The position numbers and the translations under genes are program-made. Positions 31,157 through 42,086 of a stretch of 64,000 nt of DNA are shown piece by piece. The stretch lies in assembly GCA_014904985.1 (NCBI GenBank), contig MU128972.1:190223-254222 (forward strand), in the 5' to 3' direction. Origin of the DNA: Hydnum rufescens UP504 (Eukaryota; Basidiomycota; Agaricomycetes; Cantharellales; Hydnaceae). The notes under the pieces were generated by a model that made no database searches, was not told where the DNA came from, and saw only the letters and a list, made by a program, of their open reading frames with translations. Within the stretch, counting starts at the first letter, position 1, and each line of letters begins with the position of its first letter.

Positions 31157-32256
31157 GGTAACCGACACCCATTTCCAAGACAGGATGGTCCTACTCATTG
31201 CAGGATTTTCAGAGACCCTGGGATCAAACGGCCTAGGGGGGGCAGGTGTGCTTAGCTCTAGGAGGTGGCCACCATGCAGTTGGTGGCATGGGCCCCCCAC
31301 TGTTGGGACTGGATGATCCCATGGCAGCAACATGACATTCGGGTGGTGGTTCCACAAGGAAGGAGCCAGAGTGTGTTGGCCTAAGCTGGTGAACAACATT
31401 GACAGTTCGTCTGTTTTTCGGGCAATTTGGCGCAATATCACGTGTTATCAAGTGCCTCAATGTCCTGAACCAGGAGAGTTAATGTGGCCGGTGGGCAAGG
31501 CATTACTGTGAACAGTATCACACCTTGCTGGCTGTGGGGGATTTCCAGTGCTTGCATATCAACAGCTCCCTCATTTAGGACTACACTTTTAAAGTAGTTC
31601 ATGGCCTTTGCCATACTGTCAATAATGATCCACACAGGGCATGCACAGGTAGAAGATTAGGTGGAATCATTTTCACTTGCCATTTCTTTCTGGACGTTGA
31701 CCTCGGCATCTGTCCGAGTGTCCCGAATGGGTGGCTCATTATTGTACACACCTACTAGTGACAAATCGCCAGGGCTCGCAGTGTTGGGTCCAAATAACTG
31801 CTGTGCACGGATGGCAGCACTGGACTTGCCTGTCCGTTTACTGGCTGGATTGGGTACACTGCCACCACGTTGGCACTTACTGGACAGCTCTGTACATACT
31901 GTGGGAATCAACATATGAGTGGCAAGTACGATGGCCAAAAGACAGAATTAATGACAAGTTTCATACATGCTCCATCCACTTGGATTTTCTGCAAACTTGG
32001 CCAAGCGCTCAATAAGCACACTCTTGTTCCCTCCCATAGGGAGGTTGTGCTCAGTAAGGAGTGTCTTCAGCTGCACCACTGTCAAAATTTGCCTCCAGGA
32101 CAGTTGCATTAGTTTTGTTAACCACCCATGGCACTAGGCTGCATGATGCTGGGCGGTGGGACTCACGGGTCATGGTAGACAACATAGCCCTGCTCTTCAC
32201 TGGCATGTGCCTTCTTTAAGGGGAGCCTAAGCTCATTTGGGTCTACTGAGACAGCC
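31157..32256. other. unassigned; minus-strand frames of unknown protein
   Basis: Minus-strand frames 31938-31657 (KRTGKSSAAIRAQQLFGPNT) and 31635-31438 (IDSMAKAMNYFKSVVLNEG) are in the same frame with a stop between them. They may be exons of one decayed gene. No family recognised. Confidence 0.3.
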
Positions 32257-33249
32257 ATGGAGATGAAATCCCAGATTTCGGGACTGAGACATTCACCGCT
32301 CCTCCTCCTAACTACAGCAATGGCTGAGTCCGCCCAGTCCTGTCCCCCCGGAACAGCCCTCCAAGCAATTCTTGCGCTCTCAACAGGTGTGCTAGCATCT
32401 CATATTGCTGATGATCTGGAGGCCAAGGGCGATGCCTTCAATGCCACAGTGGCCAATGTCAGTTCTGGTGATGATCACTATGTGTCTGACCCACCTGCGG
32501 AGGAGTCAAATGTTACAGCTATATCGGCGCTCTGAGACAACATCAAGAGTGCATCCCAGGGCGTTGTCATTCCGAACACTCTGAAAGGTTATCGAAGGTG
32601 AGCATATATATGTGATAATTTCGGCCACTTAAATGCATAATTTCCTGATTAGGCTATGGAGTGATATCGTGTGCTCATGTACAGACCGTGGATTCATCAA
32701 GGCTGAGAGTGAGCTCGTGGGCTCTTCCCTTCCAGCTGATGCACCATTATGGTTTGCAATCCATATTGCCTCAGTGTGAGTCAAGTGTCCATCTCCCGAA
32801 CTGTGGTAGCATGAGCCTCTTACCCCAATCAATTTCCCAAGGTGTGATGAGATTGATATTGAAACAAACAAGCAACGCACAGTCAATGAACCACACAGCA
32901 CCTATGGACATGCCCAGAAAATAAGGGCCGCCATTAGCCACAAATATGGGCAGGACCTTGGACTCAGGGCTCAACCATGGAGGATTGAAGGTGATCACAC
33001 AACAGGGAACCCATCCATGGCACCCTCATTGGCCACCTATATGGTCAGCCTCAGACAAAGGAAGGTATGTACCTAGGTCCCTGGGAGCAACTCCAGGAAT
33101 CTATAACAGAATGGACTTAGGTCGAGGATTACCTCATCTTTGGAGTTTCAATTTTGCTTAGTTCATCTGTGGAGTTTGAACTGGGCAGTGAGCCGGTGCA
33201 TCCCAGTGATGAGAGCTGAGGTGCCAAAAAACAAATACCCTCACTCAGG

Positions 33250-33330
33250 TTTGAACATGGAACCTTTCAATGCCATTACAGCAGCAATCTGCCTTAAGCA
33301 ATAAGACTAAGGAGACTACATAATTTACTT
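33250..33330 (-). other. tRNA-like segment with Pol III B-box (copy 1)
   Basis: Reverse-complement reading gives GTTCAAACC, a full match to the B-box consensus GWTCRANNC. About 50 bp upstream lies a weaker A-box-like TTAGTCTTATTGCTTAAGG. The same segment is in copy 2 at 46006-46085. It may be a decayed tRNA-derived head. No complete cloverleaf was drawn. Confidence 0.3.
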
Positions 33331-33385
33331 TGGAATTAGAACCTATGACTGCACTTCAAGTGGTACAAGATGTAATCATTCCACT

Positions 33386-34620
33386 TGTCCGGGGGGGTGT
33401 TTGTAAATGTGGGGGAAGGGAATTATTACCTTCAAGGGGGGTTAATTTGCAAGGGGGGTTTGTTAGGGGAGTTGGTAACTCCAGAGGGGTATTACCAGCC
33501 CAGGGGGGGTATTACCAGCAAGGGGGGTAATTACCAGCAAGGTGGGGTATTTACCAGCAAGGAAGGGGGGGTGAACCCATAAGGGGTGGGCAAGGGAAGG
33601 GGGTTGTTACCAATAAGGGGGGTGGGGGGTATTACAGCAAGGGAAGGGTGGTGTTACCCAGTAAGGGGGTTGTTACAGCAGGGAGGTGGGCAAGGGAGGG
33701 GAGGTGGCAAGGAGGGGGTGTCACCAATAAGGGGGGGTGGGGGGTATTACCAGCAAGGGAAGGGGGGGTTTGTTACCCAATAAGGGGGGGGGTGTACAAA
33801 TAAGGGGGGGGGGTGTTACCAATAAGGGGGGGGGTGTTACCAATAAGGGGGGGGGTGTTACCAATAAGGGGGGGGGGTGTTACCAATAAGGGGGGGGGGT
33901 GTTACCAATAAGGGGGGGGGGGGGGTGTTACCAGCAAGGGGGGAGGTGTTACCAATAGGGTGGGGGGGGGTATTACCAGCAAGGGAGGGGGGTGTTACCA
34001 ATAGGGGGGGTATTACCAGCAAGGGAGGGGGGTGTTACCAATAGGGTGGGGGGGGTATTACCAGCAAGGGAGGGGGGTGTTACCAATAGGGGGGGGTATT
34101 ACCAGCAAGGGAGGGGGTGTTACCAATAGGGGGGGGTATTACCAGCAAGGGAGGGGGGTATTACCAGCAAGGGAGGGGGGTGTTACCAATAGGGGGGGGT
34201 ATTACCAGCAAGGGAGGGGGTGTTACCAGCAAGGGAGGGGGTGTTACCAATAAGGGGGGGGTGGGGGTATTACCAGAAAGGGAAGGGGGGTGTTACCAAT
34301 AAGGGGGGGGTATAACCAGCAAGGGGAGGGGGAGTGTTACCAATAAAGGGGGGGGTATAACCAGCAAGGGGAGGGGGAGTGTTACCAATAAAGGGTGGAG
34401 TGCTACCAATAAGGGGGGGGGGCATAACCAAAGGGGAGGGGGAGTTTACCAATAAGGGGGAGGGTATAACCAGCTAACCAGCAAGGGAATGGGGTGTTTA
34501 CCAATAAGGGGGGGGGGGTATTACCAGCAAGGGAGGGGTGTTACCAGGAAGAGGGGGTTGTTGCCAGCAGGGGGGGTGGGTTGTATTAGCAAGGAGGGGG
34601 GGGGGAGCAGGGGGGGCACT
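33386..34620. repeat. G-rich minisatellite, predicted G-quadruplex DNA
   Basis: About 1.2 kb of 18-24 bp units of two alternating types, GGTGTTACCAATAAGGGGGG and GGTATTACCAGCAAGGGAGG. Runs of four to thirteen G recur every 10-20 bases on the plus strand. Copy 2 (45545-45930) has the complementary C-rich array but is only about 0.4 kb, so array length is variable. Any reading frame through it is a repeat artefact. Confidence 0.9.
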
Positions 34621-35610
34621 GATGAGAATATGAGCATATTCTGTAGAGTGCATATGGGGAGCATTGTCTGATCCACATCTAATTTGACATCCTCAGAAAC
34701 AAGTGGTATTGCCCCAGAGTCCCAAATGCTATTCTAATATGAATTCCATTTAAAATACCTTGATGAAATGCATTTCAATTTGGCATAATCAATTTGTGTA
34801 TCTCATGAAAATACAGATTATATCATTTTTTAAATGCAGGTACAGACTTATGGCTGTTAGTGAGAGAAAAACTTAATAGGGGGGTCAGGGGATCCTGAGC
34901 TATATACTGTACATCATGTGGATTATATAATCAAGATGAGACTGATCCAATCCCAACAGCAGAGGACAGGTCTCAATCAGAATAGGAAAAAAAAGTCCAC
35001 CAGGAATAAATGAAAAAATAAATGAAAAAAAAGAGTGGCAGGGTTGGTTACATAAGGGATATCTGCACTGGCAGTACAAAGGAATGGAGGGTGTGCATGT
35101 GATAGGTGAAGATCAGGTGTAACAGCATCATGGGTTATGGGTGCAGGTCAGCCACAATACAGTCAGGTAACTTTTTCAGGGTACAGGTATGGTTTCAGTT
35201 TCAGTTGCAGGTTAACCACAGGGCCATGGTTGCAGGTTACAGCTTCAAGTCAATACAGGCTATACTTTCAGATACAGTGTCATGGGGTTGAATATGAGTT
35301 TGGGTTTGGTCATGTGATGAATCCACACACATGGTGGGATTCATGGACACAAGGAGGGTGGTGCATGCAGCATGGGGACATTAGAGCCAGGGAGACAGGA
35401 ACACCACTTCACTGTGGGTTAATCTCCAGGTATCACAGAGCTTAATTGGGGCCCACAGCCTTGGCAAAAGGAAAACTTGATAGGAGATCAGGAATTCCCA
35501 AGCTATATACATCATGTGGATTATGTAATAAAAACAAGATTGATCCAATCCTCTCATACTAACAATGGCAGGCTCAAAGCTGGCACCATAGGCTCACAGC
35601 AGCCACCTAA

Positions 35611-35752
35611 GGGCCTGTTTGGATACCCCAGAAACATTTCAAAGAAATGTGTTTCTCAATATAAAAATGGCGAAACATTTTGGGTCATTTTGCCATTTTT
35701 ATATTGAGAAATGTGTTTCTTTGAAATGTTTCTGGGGTATCCAAACAGGCCC
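35611..35752. mobile_element. 142-bp Tourist-like MITE
   Basis: Two arms of about 60 bp starting GGGCCTGTTTGGATACCCCA form an almost perfect hairpin. Flanks are TAA (35608-35610) and TCA (35753-35755). The empty site in copy 2 reads CCTAAGGCAAG, so a 3-bp TAA duplication with one later change explains both sides. A 3-bp TWA target and GGGCCTGTTTGG ends fit PIF/Harbinger-type MITEs. Confidence 0.75.
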
Positions 35753-35895
35753 TCAGGCAAGGTACAAGCCATGTATGGACAAAGCAGCCAGCTAAGGCAA
35801 GAGTACAAGTCATGTATGGACAAAGCAGCCACCTAAGGCAAGAGTACCAGCCATGTATGGACAAAGCAGCCACCTAAGGCAAGAGTACAAGCTGG
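35753..35895. repeat. 41-bp tandem repeat, three to four units
   Basis: Unit: CATGTATGGACAAAGCAGCC plus ACCTAAGGCAAGAGTACAAG. Copy 2 has a single unit, so this expansion is specific to copy 1. Confidence 0.8.
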
Positions 35896-36930
35896 CATGC
35901 ATGGGTGACAGCCTTTACTCGTTCCGAACTCTGTCTGTAGAGAGACTGAAACACCTCCAATGCCCCAATCCCAATAGGCACGATCTGGTGAGCAGGTGAC
36001 GAGTGCGCGAGTGATCACAGATGAAGTCATCAAGAAACTTTTCCATTTCAACAAATCCTTCATTGATGCTGAAGCGGCTGCAAGCACACTCACTCCAGCT
36101 AGCCAGAAACAGCCCAGGCTGGCATCATGGGGGGATTCAAACACTCGAATTATGCTCCATCTCCTCTATGTTCTATCCTTCTGGTGCCTCCTTCGGTACG
36201 ACGAGGCATTGCGGATCCAATGCTCGGAGGTGAGTTTGGAATTCATCAAGGGTGAGCAGGGCATCAAAGCCCTTGCTCTCAAGCTCATGTTGCCATTCAG
36301 GAAGACGAATCAGTATGGAGGTGAGGTGGCCATTTCTGAAATCAAATTGAGGGGGGACGGATGATTGCAAACTGACCTGACTGTTCAGACATCCAGCCAT
36401 TCTTCTTGTACCCACAACCCGATACCCCGCACATTTGTCCCCTTTATGCTTACACATGGTGGATCTCTGTCGTGCCTATTATGTGAGGTCCACTCTTCCC
36501 AGCCATCCGTGCTCACGGTCGTAGGTGTGACTCGCACACATTGGTAAGTAACTCTCAAATCCAACAGGGCTGGTGGACACCCATGTGGGCCAGACTTACA
36601 TGTGTATTTGCTCTTCCGTAGACTCAGACCCACTTCCTGGAACTCTTCCGCCATAATTTGATGGACGTTGGCATTGACCCACAGCCATATGGCACCCACT
36701 CCTTCCGATGTGGTGGCTGCCAATACTTACATCAGCGTGAACGATGGTCCATCCAGGATGTTTGCGAATGGGGTGGCTGGACCTATTCCTACGACAATCC
36801 TGGTTCAGTATTCAAATATCTTATCTCCTGGAGCGATGACCCCTCTCGCACACGTGAGATGTTCCTACATCCTGTGCCTCCCATCAAGGATCACTGCCGT
36901 ACCTGCAAGCGAACATGCAACTGTCACTGA

Positions 36931-37460
36931 CAGTGGCATTGGGACGGGGGGGTTTTTTTTTTTTTTTCTTGTCTTTGCTTTTGTTTTTCCACCCCATAAT
37001 AAAAAATAAAACAGAAAAATCGCACACACACACATGCACACATATATATATATATATATACTCTTGCTTCCTTGCTTGATTCGGGGGAGCCCAGAAAAAC
37101 ACCGTAAGAATAACCATCAGCGATAGTGTTCATTCATTCCCATAGCGACGAGGACCCCCCAGTCCAATCACGTGACTCCAAGACCGTCTCCGGGACCCAG
37201 GCAAAACACGTCGCGGGACTGTCTCTCGTGGGGATGAAGTCGGCTTAAGTCCGGAGTCAGTCCGCTTTGGGTCGAGTCAAATCCTTTGATTACCAATCTT
37301 TGGGCTTGACTTGACTTGACTGGGGCTTGAGTTCGACTTGGGTGTAGTTAGGTAAACCAATATGTACATAGATATAATCCTTGAAGAACACTATCCTGTG
37401 TGCCACACAGATAGAGTATTAAGGACTCCCATTGGCAGGCGGTAAATCACCGAAAAAAAA
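36931..37460. other. simple repeats and CpG-rich block, no gene
   Basis: T16 run at about 36952, (CA)n at 37021-37035 and (TA)n at 37044-37060. 37140-37230 carries GACCGTCTC and GGGACTGTCT (see 28120-28255). 37255-37345 has repeated CTTGACT/GAGTC words matching those at 52790-52920, interpreted as left subterminal repeats of the hAT element. Confidence 0.5.
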
Positions 37461-37735
37461 ATGAATACAATCCGAATTCCATGTCTTTTCCCCCATCCTA
37501 TGTCAACCTCCAGGAAGTGCTCAAGTGATGAGACTCAATCTGGCACCCACAAGGCTCTCTGTATCGATCCTCAGCTGAATCTAGAGCTTGCATCAGCAAC
37601 AGCAAAGACAGCCATGCCATTGGGTGTACCTGGGCATGATCTTGGGGAGTTGCTAGATGTACCCAGAACTGCCGAAACTGAGCATGAAGTTGTAATAGGG
37701 GGCTTCATGGTAGAGAAAACTAGAGAAAAACTGAA

Positions 37736-37981
37736 AGCAAAAGTGTGACACAAGTGCCAGTTTTGTTTTTGCAGCAATACACCAGATTTGATAATGGTCC
37801 TCCAGAAGTGGCTGTACTTCACAGAACTGGGTGAAGCCCAGTTTTGTTCCAGTTTTCCGCCACTTGGACCTCTGGAGCTGCTTCAAGAAACTGGAGCAAA
37901 ACTGCACATTTGTTCCAGTTTTGCCCAGTTTTGCCAAGTCTTTTCCAGTTTTGATTTTTCAGTTGTGTCACACTTTTGCTC
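37736..37981. mobile_element. ~245-bp MITE with GCAAAAGTGTGACACAA ends
   Basis: GCAAAAGTGTGACACAA at 37736-37752 is the exact inverted match of TTGTGTCACACTTTTGC at 37964-37980. Inside, CCAGTTTTG and its complement recur about nine times as subterminal repeats. It separates the hAT leader from the BED-containing frame. No target duplication was confirmed. Confidence 0.6.
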
Positions 37982-38416
37982 CAGTTTTGCTACCATGAAC
38001 ACCCCTAATGCCCCCACAACTCAAAACACCTGTGCCATCATGACATCGCCAACATCAGCCAAGCACTTCCTCACCTCAAGCCATTTGGAATTCACTCATC
38101 ATTCGCTCCCTCACAAAAAAGCTGAAAAGGGGTACCCCTAAGACTACTGACATTGATCATTTTTTTGAAAGATATGAATCCAAGAAGGGAGGTTGAGGGG
38201 GGCAAAGTGTAAATCTTGCAAGTGCATCTGTCCCCTTCAATTCTAGGAATACAAAAAATCTTGATTGTTCAACAGATCTCTCTTTTCACAATCAAATGGC
38301 ATGAAGCCTGATGATGGCTGTACTTGGGTTTATCAGAATTCAGGCACAGGGACACTCCGTACTCACATTGAGAAATACCATGTGGATGAGTATCTGGAGG
38401 CATGCCAGACACATGG

Positions 38417-38685
38417 TGTCACAAGACTAGGTATATGACTCAGTCTCATTATGGAGAACTGATATTCTATTAAGGAAGGTTTACCTAGGTATATGACTAG
38501 GGAAAGTGGAATGAGAATATGTAAGGGAATGTATGGAGAAGCACAGCTCACCTCAGTCTCATTATGGAGAACTGAGGAGAGTCAGATGTTACCAAGAAAC
38601 TATACTATAGTTGCAGTGAGGATAGGAAAGGAAATAGGGGTAATTACTATATATGGAAGATGTCTGTGAGTCTTGATTACTGACA
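38417..38685 (-). repeat. copia 3' LTR
   Basis: This 269-bp repeat matches 46383-46652 almost base for base. Ends are TGT...ACA. An internal duplication of ACTAGGTATATGACT-like sequence is shared by both LTRs. Confidence 0.9.
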
Positions 38686-38698
38686 CACCCACTCAAGG

Positions 38699-40088
38699 CT
38701 AGTGGATTCCATTGAAACCCATCATGTCCATGAATGTATAGAATTTGTTGGCAGCAAGAGGCTTAGTGAGAATGTCTGCTGGCTGTTTATCTGTGGGGAT
38801 GTACTCAAGGGAAATAATTCTGTCCTCAAGCTTTTTGCAAACAAAGTGATGGCCGACTTTGAAATGCTTCATCTGCTCCGAGAATCTTTCATTCTGTGCA
38901 ATGGCAATTGCCAACTGATTATTGATATGGATGGTAGTCAGGCTTGTCATTGGGTGGCCCAAGTCACTGAGGAGATTGTGGAACCAGATTGCATCATGTG
39001 TGCCTTGTGTCGCTGCAATGTACTCTGCTTTGGTACTCGAAATAATGACACTTGACTGTTTGTGGGAAGTCCAGCCAACGGGAGCACCACAGAGCAGCCA
39101 CAGAGTTCCTGTGATTGAATGGCAATCTGCAGGGTCTCCTGCCCAATCTGAGTCAGTGAATCCACACAGTGTGTCTGACTTTGAGCCATCAAAGGTTAGG
39201 CTCACTCCGGCAGTCTTGACAAGGTAACAGTAGATCTGTTTAAGGGCAGTCAAATGTTCAGGTCCGGGGGTAGATGCATGTCAACTGAGATAGCCAACAG
39301 CAAAAGCAAGGTTGGGTCGAGTACCAATCATTGCATACATAACCAAGCCAAGCATTGACTGATAGAATTGGACATCAGTCATAGGTATGTCTAATTTCTT
39401 GAGTTTCAATTTTGTAGCCATTGGAGTAGTCATGGGTCATGCATCAGCCATACTGAAATGCTCAAGTATGTCGTGGGTGTAGGAGTCCTGCAAGATTGTG
39501 ATGGTGTGTTGATTTCAATCATGTACAATCTTGATACCAGTGTACCAATGGAGGTCTCCCATATAGTGCATGTCAAAGGTTCCAAGGAGGTTGTCTTTGC
39601 ATGTAGGAAGTGAGGGTTTTGGGATGGCAAGCATGATATCATTGATGTGGGCTCTGAGTATTGCAAGTCTGTGCTTATCACACTGAGTGAAGACAGCATA
39701 ATCAGATTCTGTCCTTTTCCACCTGACTTTTCCAAATTCATTTCTCATCTCTAGGTACCATTCACATGCAGCTTATTTAAGTCCATAGAGGCTATGCAGT
39801 AACTGCCAAACCATGCCAGGCTTTGGTGGAGTGAAGCCATTGGGAGTGTCCATGTAGATGAGTTCTTTAAGTATGGGGTTGAGAAAGGCTGATTTTACAT
39901 CGAAATGAACAAGTTCAAGGTCATGTTTGGTGGCAAGTGTGAGGATTACTAGGAAGGACTGTTTCCAGATCATTGGGGCATATGTCTCGAAGAAGTCTAC
40001 TCTGGGAACTTCAGTATAGCCCTTTGCTACTACATGAGCTTGATAGCTGGTGATGTTGCCACTGGAGTCTTGTTTAATTTTGAATACC
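38699..40088 (-). pseudogene. copia reverse transcriptase (C-terminal part) and RNase H
   Basis: Reads leftwards from the solo LTR: TQWVFKIKQD, VDFFETYAPMIWKQSFLVIL, HDLELVHFDVKSAFLNPILK (catalytic Asp of the DVKSAFLN motif), WQLLHSLYGLK. Then comes the normally YVDD-containing motif, here AHINDIMLA, in which Tyr and the first catalytic Asp are changed. RNase H follows with CGFTDSDWAGD, SSTKAEYIAATQG and TDKQPADILTKPL, keeping its acidic residues. The protein ends near 38699, just inside the 3' LTR. Stops or frame changes occur near 39772, 39510, 39440 and 39285. The altered YVDD box alone would abolish polymerase activity. Confidence 0.85.
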
Positions 40089-40093
40089 CACTG

Positions 40094-40962
40094 TGTAGAA
40101 GGGTAGGAAACTTAGGGTAAGAAAATGCCTAATTTTCATTATTTGAACCTTAGGTCCTCAGCTAAGCTACCTATATACACAAGCAGACTTGGAGTTGGAC
40201 AATGGACAGAAACCGGGATGACTAAGAACTGACAAGTCATTTACTAATGAAAATTATGTCACCTGAATCATGTCATTGCCTAGACTCCCTAGCAAATCTC
40301 ATAAATAGATCAAGGACCTTCCAGGCTGGGTGGAGCCTTCCATAATAGGAAGAGGCCAGCCAGATCCAGAGCCCATCTAAAAATAAAAATCCATACCATG
40401 TGCTACTCAGGAGTTCTGGGCCAGCATATAAAAGCCTGTACATTACACCCCCAATAATAATAATTCTTTCCCTCTTACCACTACAAGCCAGACAGTGCTT
40501 TGTGAAGCTGTGTGAAGGTATTCCCTGGTCAACACCTAGACCTTGTAAGATTTCTGTGGACTCAGCTTAACAACCAGCTGGCACAAGAAAGACTGAATTC
40601 TGAGACACCTGACACCTACCTGAAAATCTGAGGATAGCCAAACCCCTCAGTTTCTGACTCATACCCATCTTGAGGACTGGCAGCTCCTCTCATCTACCAA
40701 CCAGCAACTGCTTGTGGACAGTATAATCCCCTCTTCTGAGCCCTACCCATTTGACTAATCCTGAGACAGTCAGTCTCAACACTCTTATTGCTAGTACAGA
40801 TAGCTTTCTATCCTAGTACTGTTCTAAAAAGCTTACAGGCATTCCCATCTATATTGGAAGGGAAGTACCTGTCTCACCTTGGCATATTAAGGCAAGGTTT
40901 TGAGCTCTAAACTCAAATCCTCCCTTAGGTTTCTCACATCCTATATAGAAGAAACCCCTACA
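40094..40962 (+). mobile_element. solo LTR inserted in the copia reverse transcriptase
   Basis: This 869-bp sequence starts TGTAGAAGGGTAGG and ends CCCCTACA. It is flanked by the 5-bp duplication CACTG (40089-40093, 40963-40967). A TATA box (TATAAAAG) is at about 40429. It is unrelated to the 1.37 kb LTR family. The reverse transcriptase frame continues on both sides. The plus orientation is inferred from the TATA box. Confidence 0.9.
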
Positions 40963-40967
40963 CACTG

Positions 40968-41260
40968 ACTGCCAACAATCTGTCAGTCTGCAGGTTTCTC
41001 TACCCACTCAAAAGTTTTACTCTTGGCCAGGGCATCCATTTCATAGATGCATGCTTCCATCCAATGGTATGCTTCGGACAATGCCATGGCCTGCTTGTAA
41101 CTCAAAGGTTCATGTGGCATGGCCAATTTAGCATGTTCATTGCCCACTGAAACAGCATCCATAGGATTTGAGCTCTTCAGCATTGAATTGGAATGACTAT
41201 ATGAGGTAAGGGTGAGTTTCAGGTTTTCGTCATCATGCATTGTCAGGATCAAATTGACAT
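40968..41260 (-). pseudogene. copia reverse transcriptase, N-terminal end
   Basis: An open frame of 89 codons ends PLSYKQAMALSEAYHWMEAC, then YEMDALAKSKTFEWVEKP, the conserved entry into copia reverse transcriptase. It joins TQWVFKIKQ across the solo LTR. Confidence 0.8.
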
Positions 41261-42086
41261 TTGCTTCTGCTTAAGGACTTACCCATTGGAGTATCATTCT
41301 TCATCAACTCTATCATATGGCGCCTACTTCCTCAAATGCTCTTGTCTCCTCTCTCCCTCCATTCACTAAGGGGGTTATTGTCATCCTTGCCATTATTGGC
41401 ATTTCTCTTATTATTATTGCCCTCATTCTATTGGGCCTCAACCAGTGGGCTATGGGCTGGGTAGTCAACCAGTGGCAGCATTGGCACCCTTGTCAGCACC
41501 TGTCATTCCCTCACTCCCCATGTGAGTCCATGGAGTTGCCAATCCAGACTCCCCCTCCTCCTCTGCCCCCAGTCCCTGAATCCACACCACCCATCCCAAT
41601 CCATACTCCATCCACATCATTACAGCCCTTCAACACTTTGGACACCTTTGGAGTACCCAGGCATACACTGCCTTGGAAGTACATATGCTAAGGGGGATAC
41701 ATATGGAAGTTGGGGCATAGCCATGTGGAGGTGTGCACAGGATTCATAACATGGCTGCATCAGCTTAGTGAGGCTTAGTGATGGTGGCTGTGGAGGCTGA
41801 CTGATGGCTGTGGAGCTGCATTCTAGGAGGATCCAGATGATGATGAGCTGGCATTCTAGGAGGATCCAGAAGGTTATGGAAGATGGTGGAAGGCTCTGGA
41901 AGGCTGGTGGCTGTGTGCAGGAAATAGTATTTATAGCCCTTTGCAGTTGGGGGATCACCAGTTTCGATCTCTCAGGATTCCCACTGCTGATAGTGTGTGG
42001 TTAATTAATCTCTTTCCTCTTTCTGTTTGTGGCTTCAATGGCAGTGTCGCCCTGACATGCATAGGTTTGATTACCATGCATCCTGA
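41261..42086. other. unassigned block between copia integrase and reverse transcriptase
   Basis: No copia homology is visible. 41814-41875 holds a duplicated GCATTCTAGGAGGATCCAGA unit. On the minus strand, CTATAAATACTATTTCC at about 41935 resembles a TATA box. The plus strand holds a short membrane-protein frame. It could be another insertion, but no terminal repeats or duplicated target were found. Confidence 0.4.
41317..41691 (+). CDS. putative small single-pass membrane protein, antisense to copia
   Basis: A 124-codon frame begins MAPTSSNALVSSLPPFTKG, followed by one strong hydrophobic helix (VIVILAIIGISLIIIALILL), a Trp/His-rich segment (NQWQHWHPCQ) and a Pro-rich tail. It lies opposite to the copia genes. 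Upstream 41240-41316 shows no obvious promoter. It is either a chance frame or a captured fragment of a cellular gene. I do not recognise a family. Confidence 0.3.
   Translation: MAPTSSNALVSSLPPFTKGVIVILAIIGISLIIIALILLGLNQWAMGWVVNQWQHWHPCQHLSFPHSPCESMELPIQTPPPPLPPVPESTPPIPIHTPSTSLQPFNTLDTFGVPRHTLPWKYIC

Larger units (their letters stand above)
33100..35919 (+). mobile_element. 2.8 kb repeat element, copy 1, in intron 3 of the recombinase
   Basis: The sequence from TCTATAACAGAATGGACTTA to GACAGCCTTTACT recurs inverted at 44505-46227. Order: a leader with a tRNA-like segment, a G-rich minisatellite, a segment with AATTTGGCATAATC and CATGTGGATTATATAATC, CAGGTACAGGTATGG-type repeats, and a tail. 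Ends carry no inverted repeat and no clear target duplication. No coding capacity is seen. A 142-bp MITE is nested in the tail. Confidence 0.75.
32257..36930 (+). pseudogene. tyrosine recombinase (Crypton-like), nearly complete
   Basis: DNA strand-exchange enzyme of the tyrosine recombinase type, common in Agaricomycete genomes. Exons: 32257-32597, 32653 to about 32780, about 32840-33064, 35996-36320, 36389-36543 and 36622-36930, with canonical donors. The N-terminal core-binding half has VIPNTLKGYRRLWSDIV and THGHAQ-like TYGHAQKIRAAISHKYGQ, then LATYMVSLRQRK. The catalytic half has LSFWCLLRYDEALRI (first Arg), LPFRKTNQYG, THSFRCGGCQY (His-x-x-Arg), VCEWGGW and VFKYLISW (nucleophile Tyr). The protein ends in a Cys-rich tail (CRTCKRTCNCH). 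Only two defects are seen, TGA at 32533-32535 and at 36484-36486. Intron 3 is 2.9 kb because it holds a repeat element. The exact acceptor of intron 2 is uncertain. Confidence 0.8.

Noticed and set aside
30101..31441. Long open frames of 298-446 codons on both strands
   Set aside because: They are almost entirely the run of N (30270-31156), so the open frame is an artefact of undetermined bases.
33330..34671. Gly/Gln/Tyr-rich open frames in the G-rich array
   Set aside because: They follow the minisatellite in all frames and end at array edges; no gene structure supports them.
33100..35919. Helitron
   Set aside because: The TC start after A fits, but no CTRR end with upstream hairpin is present and no Rep/helicase is encoded.
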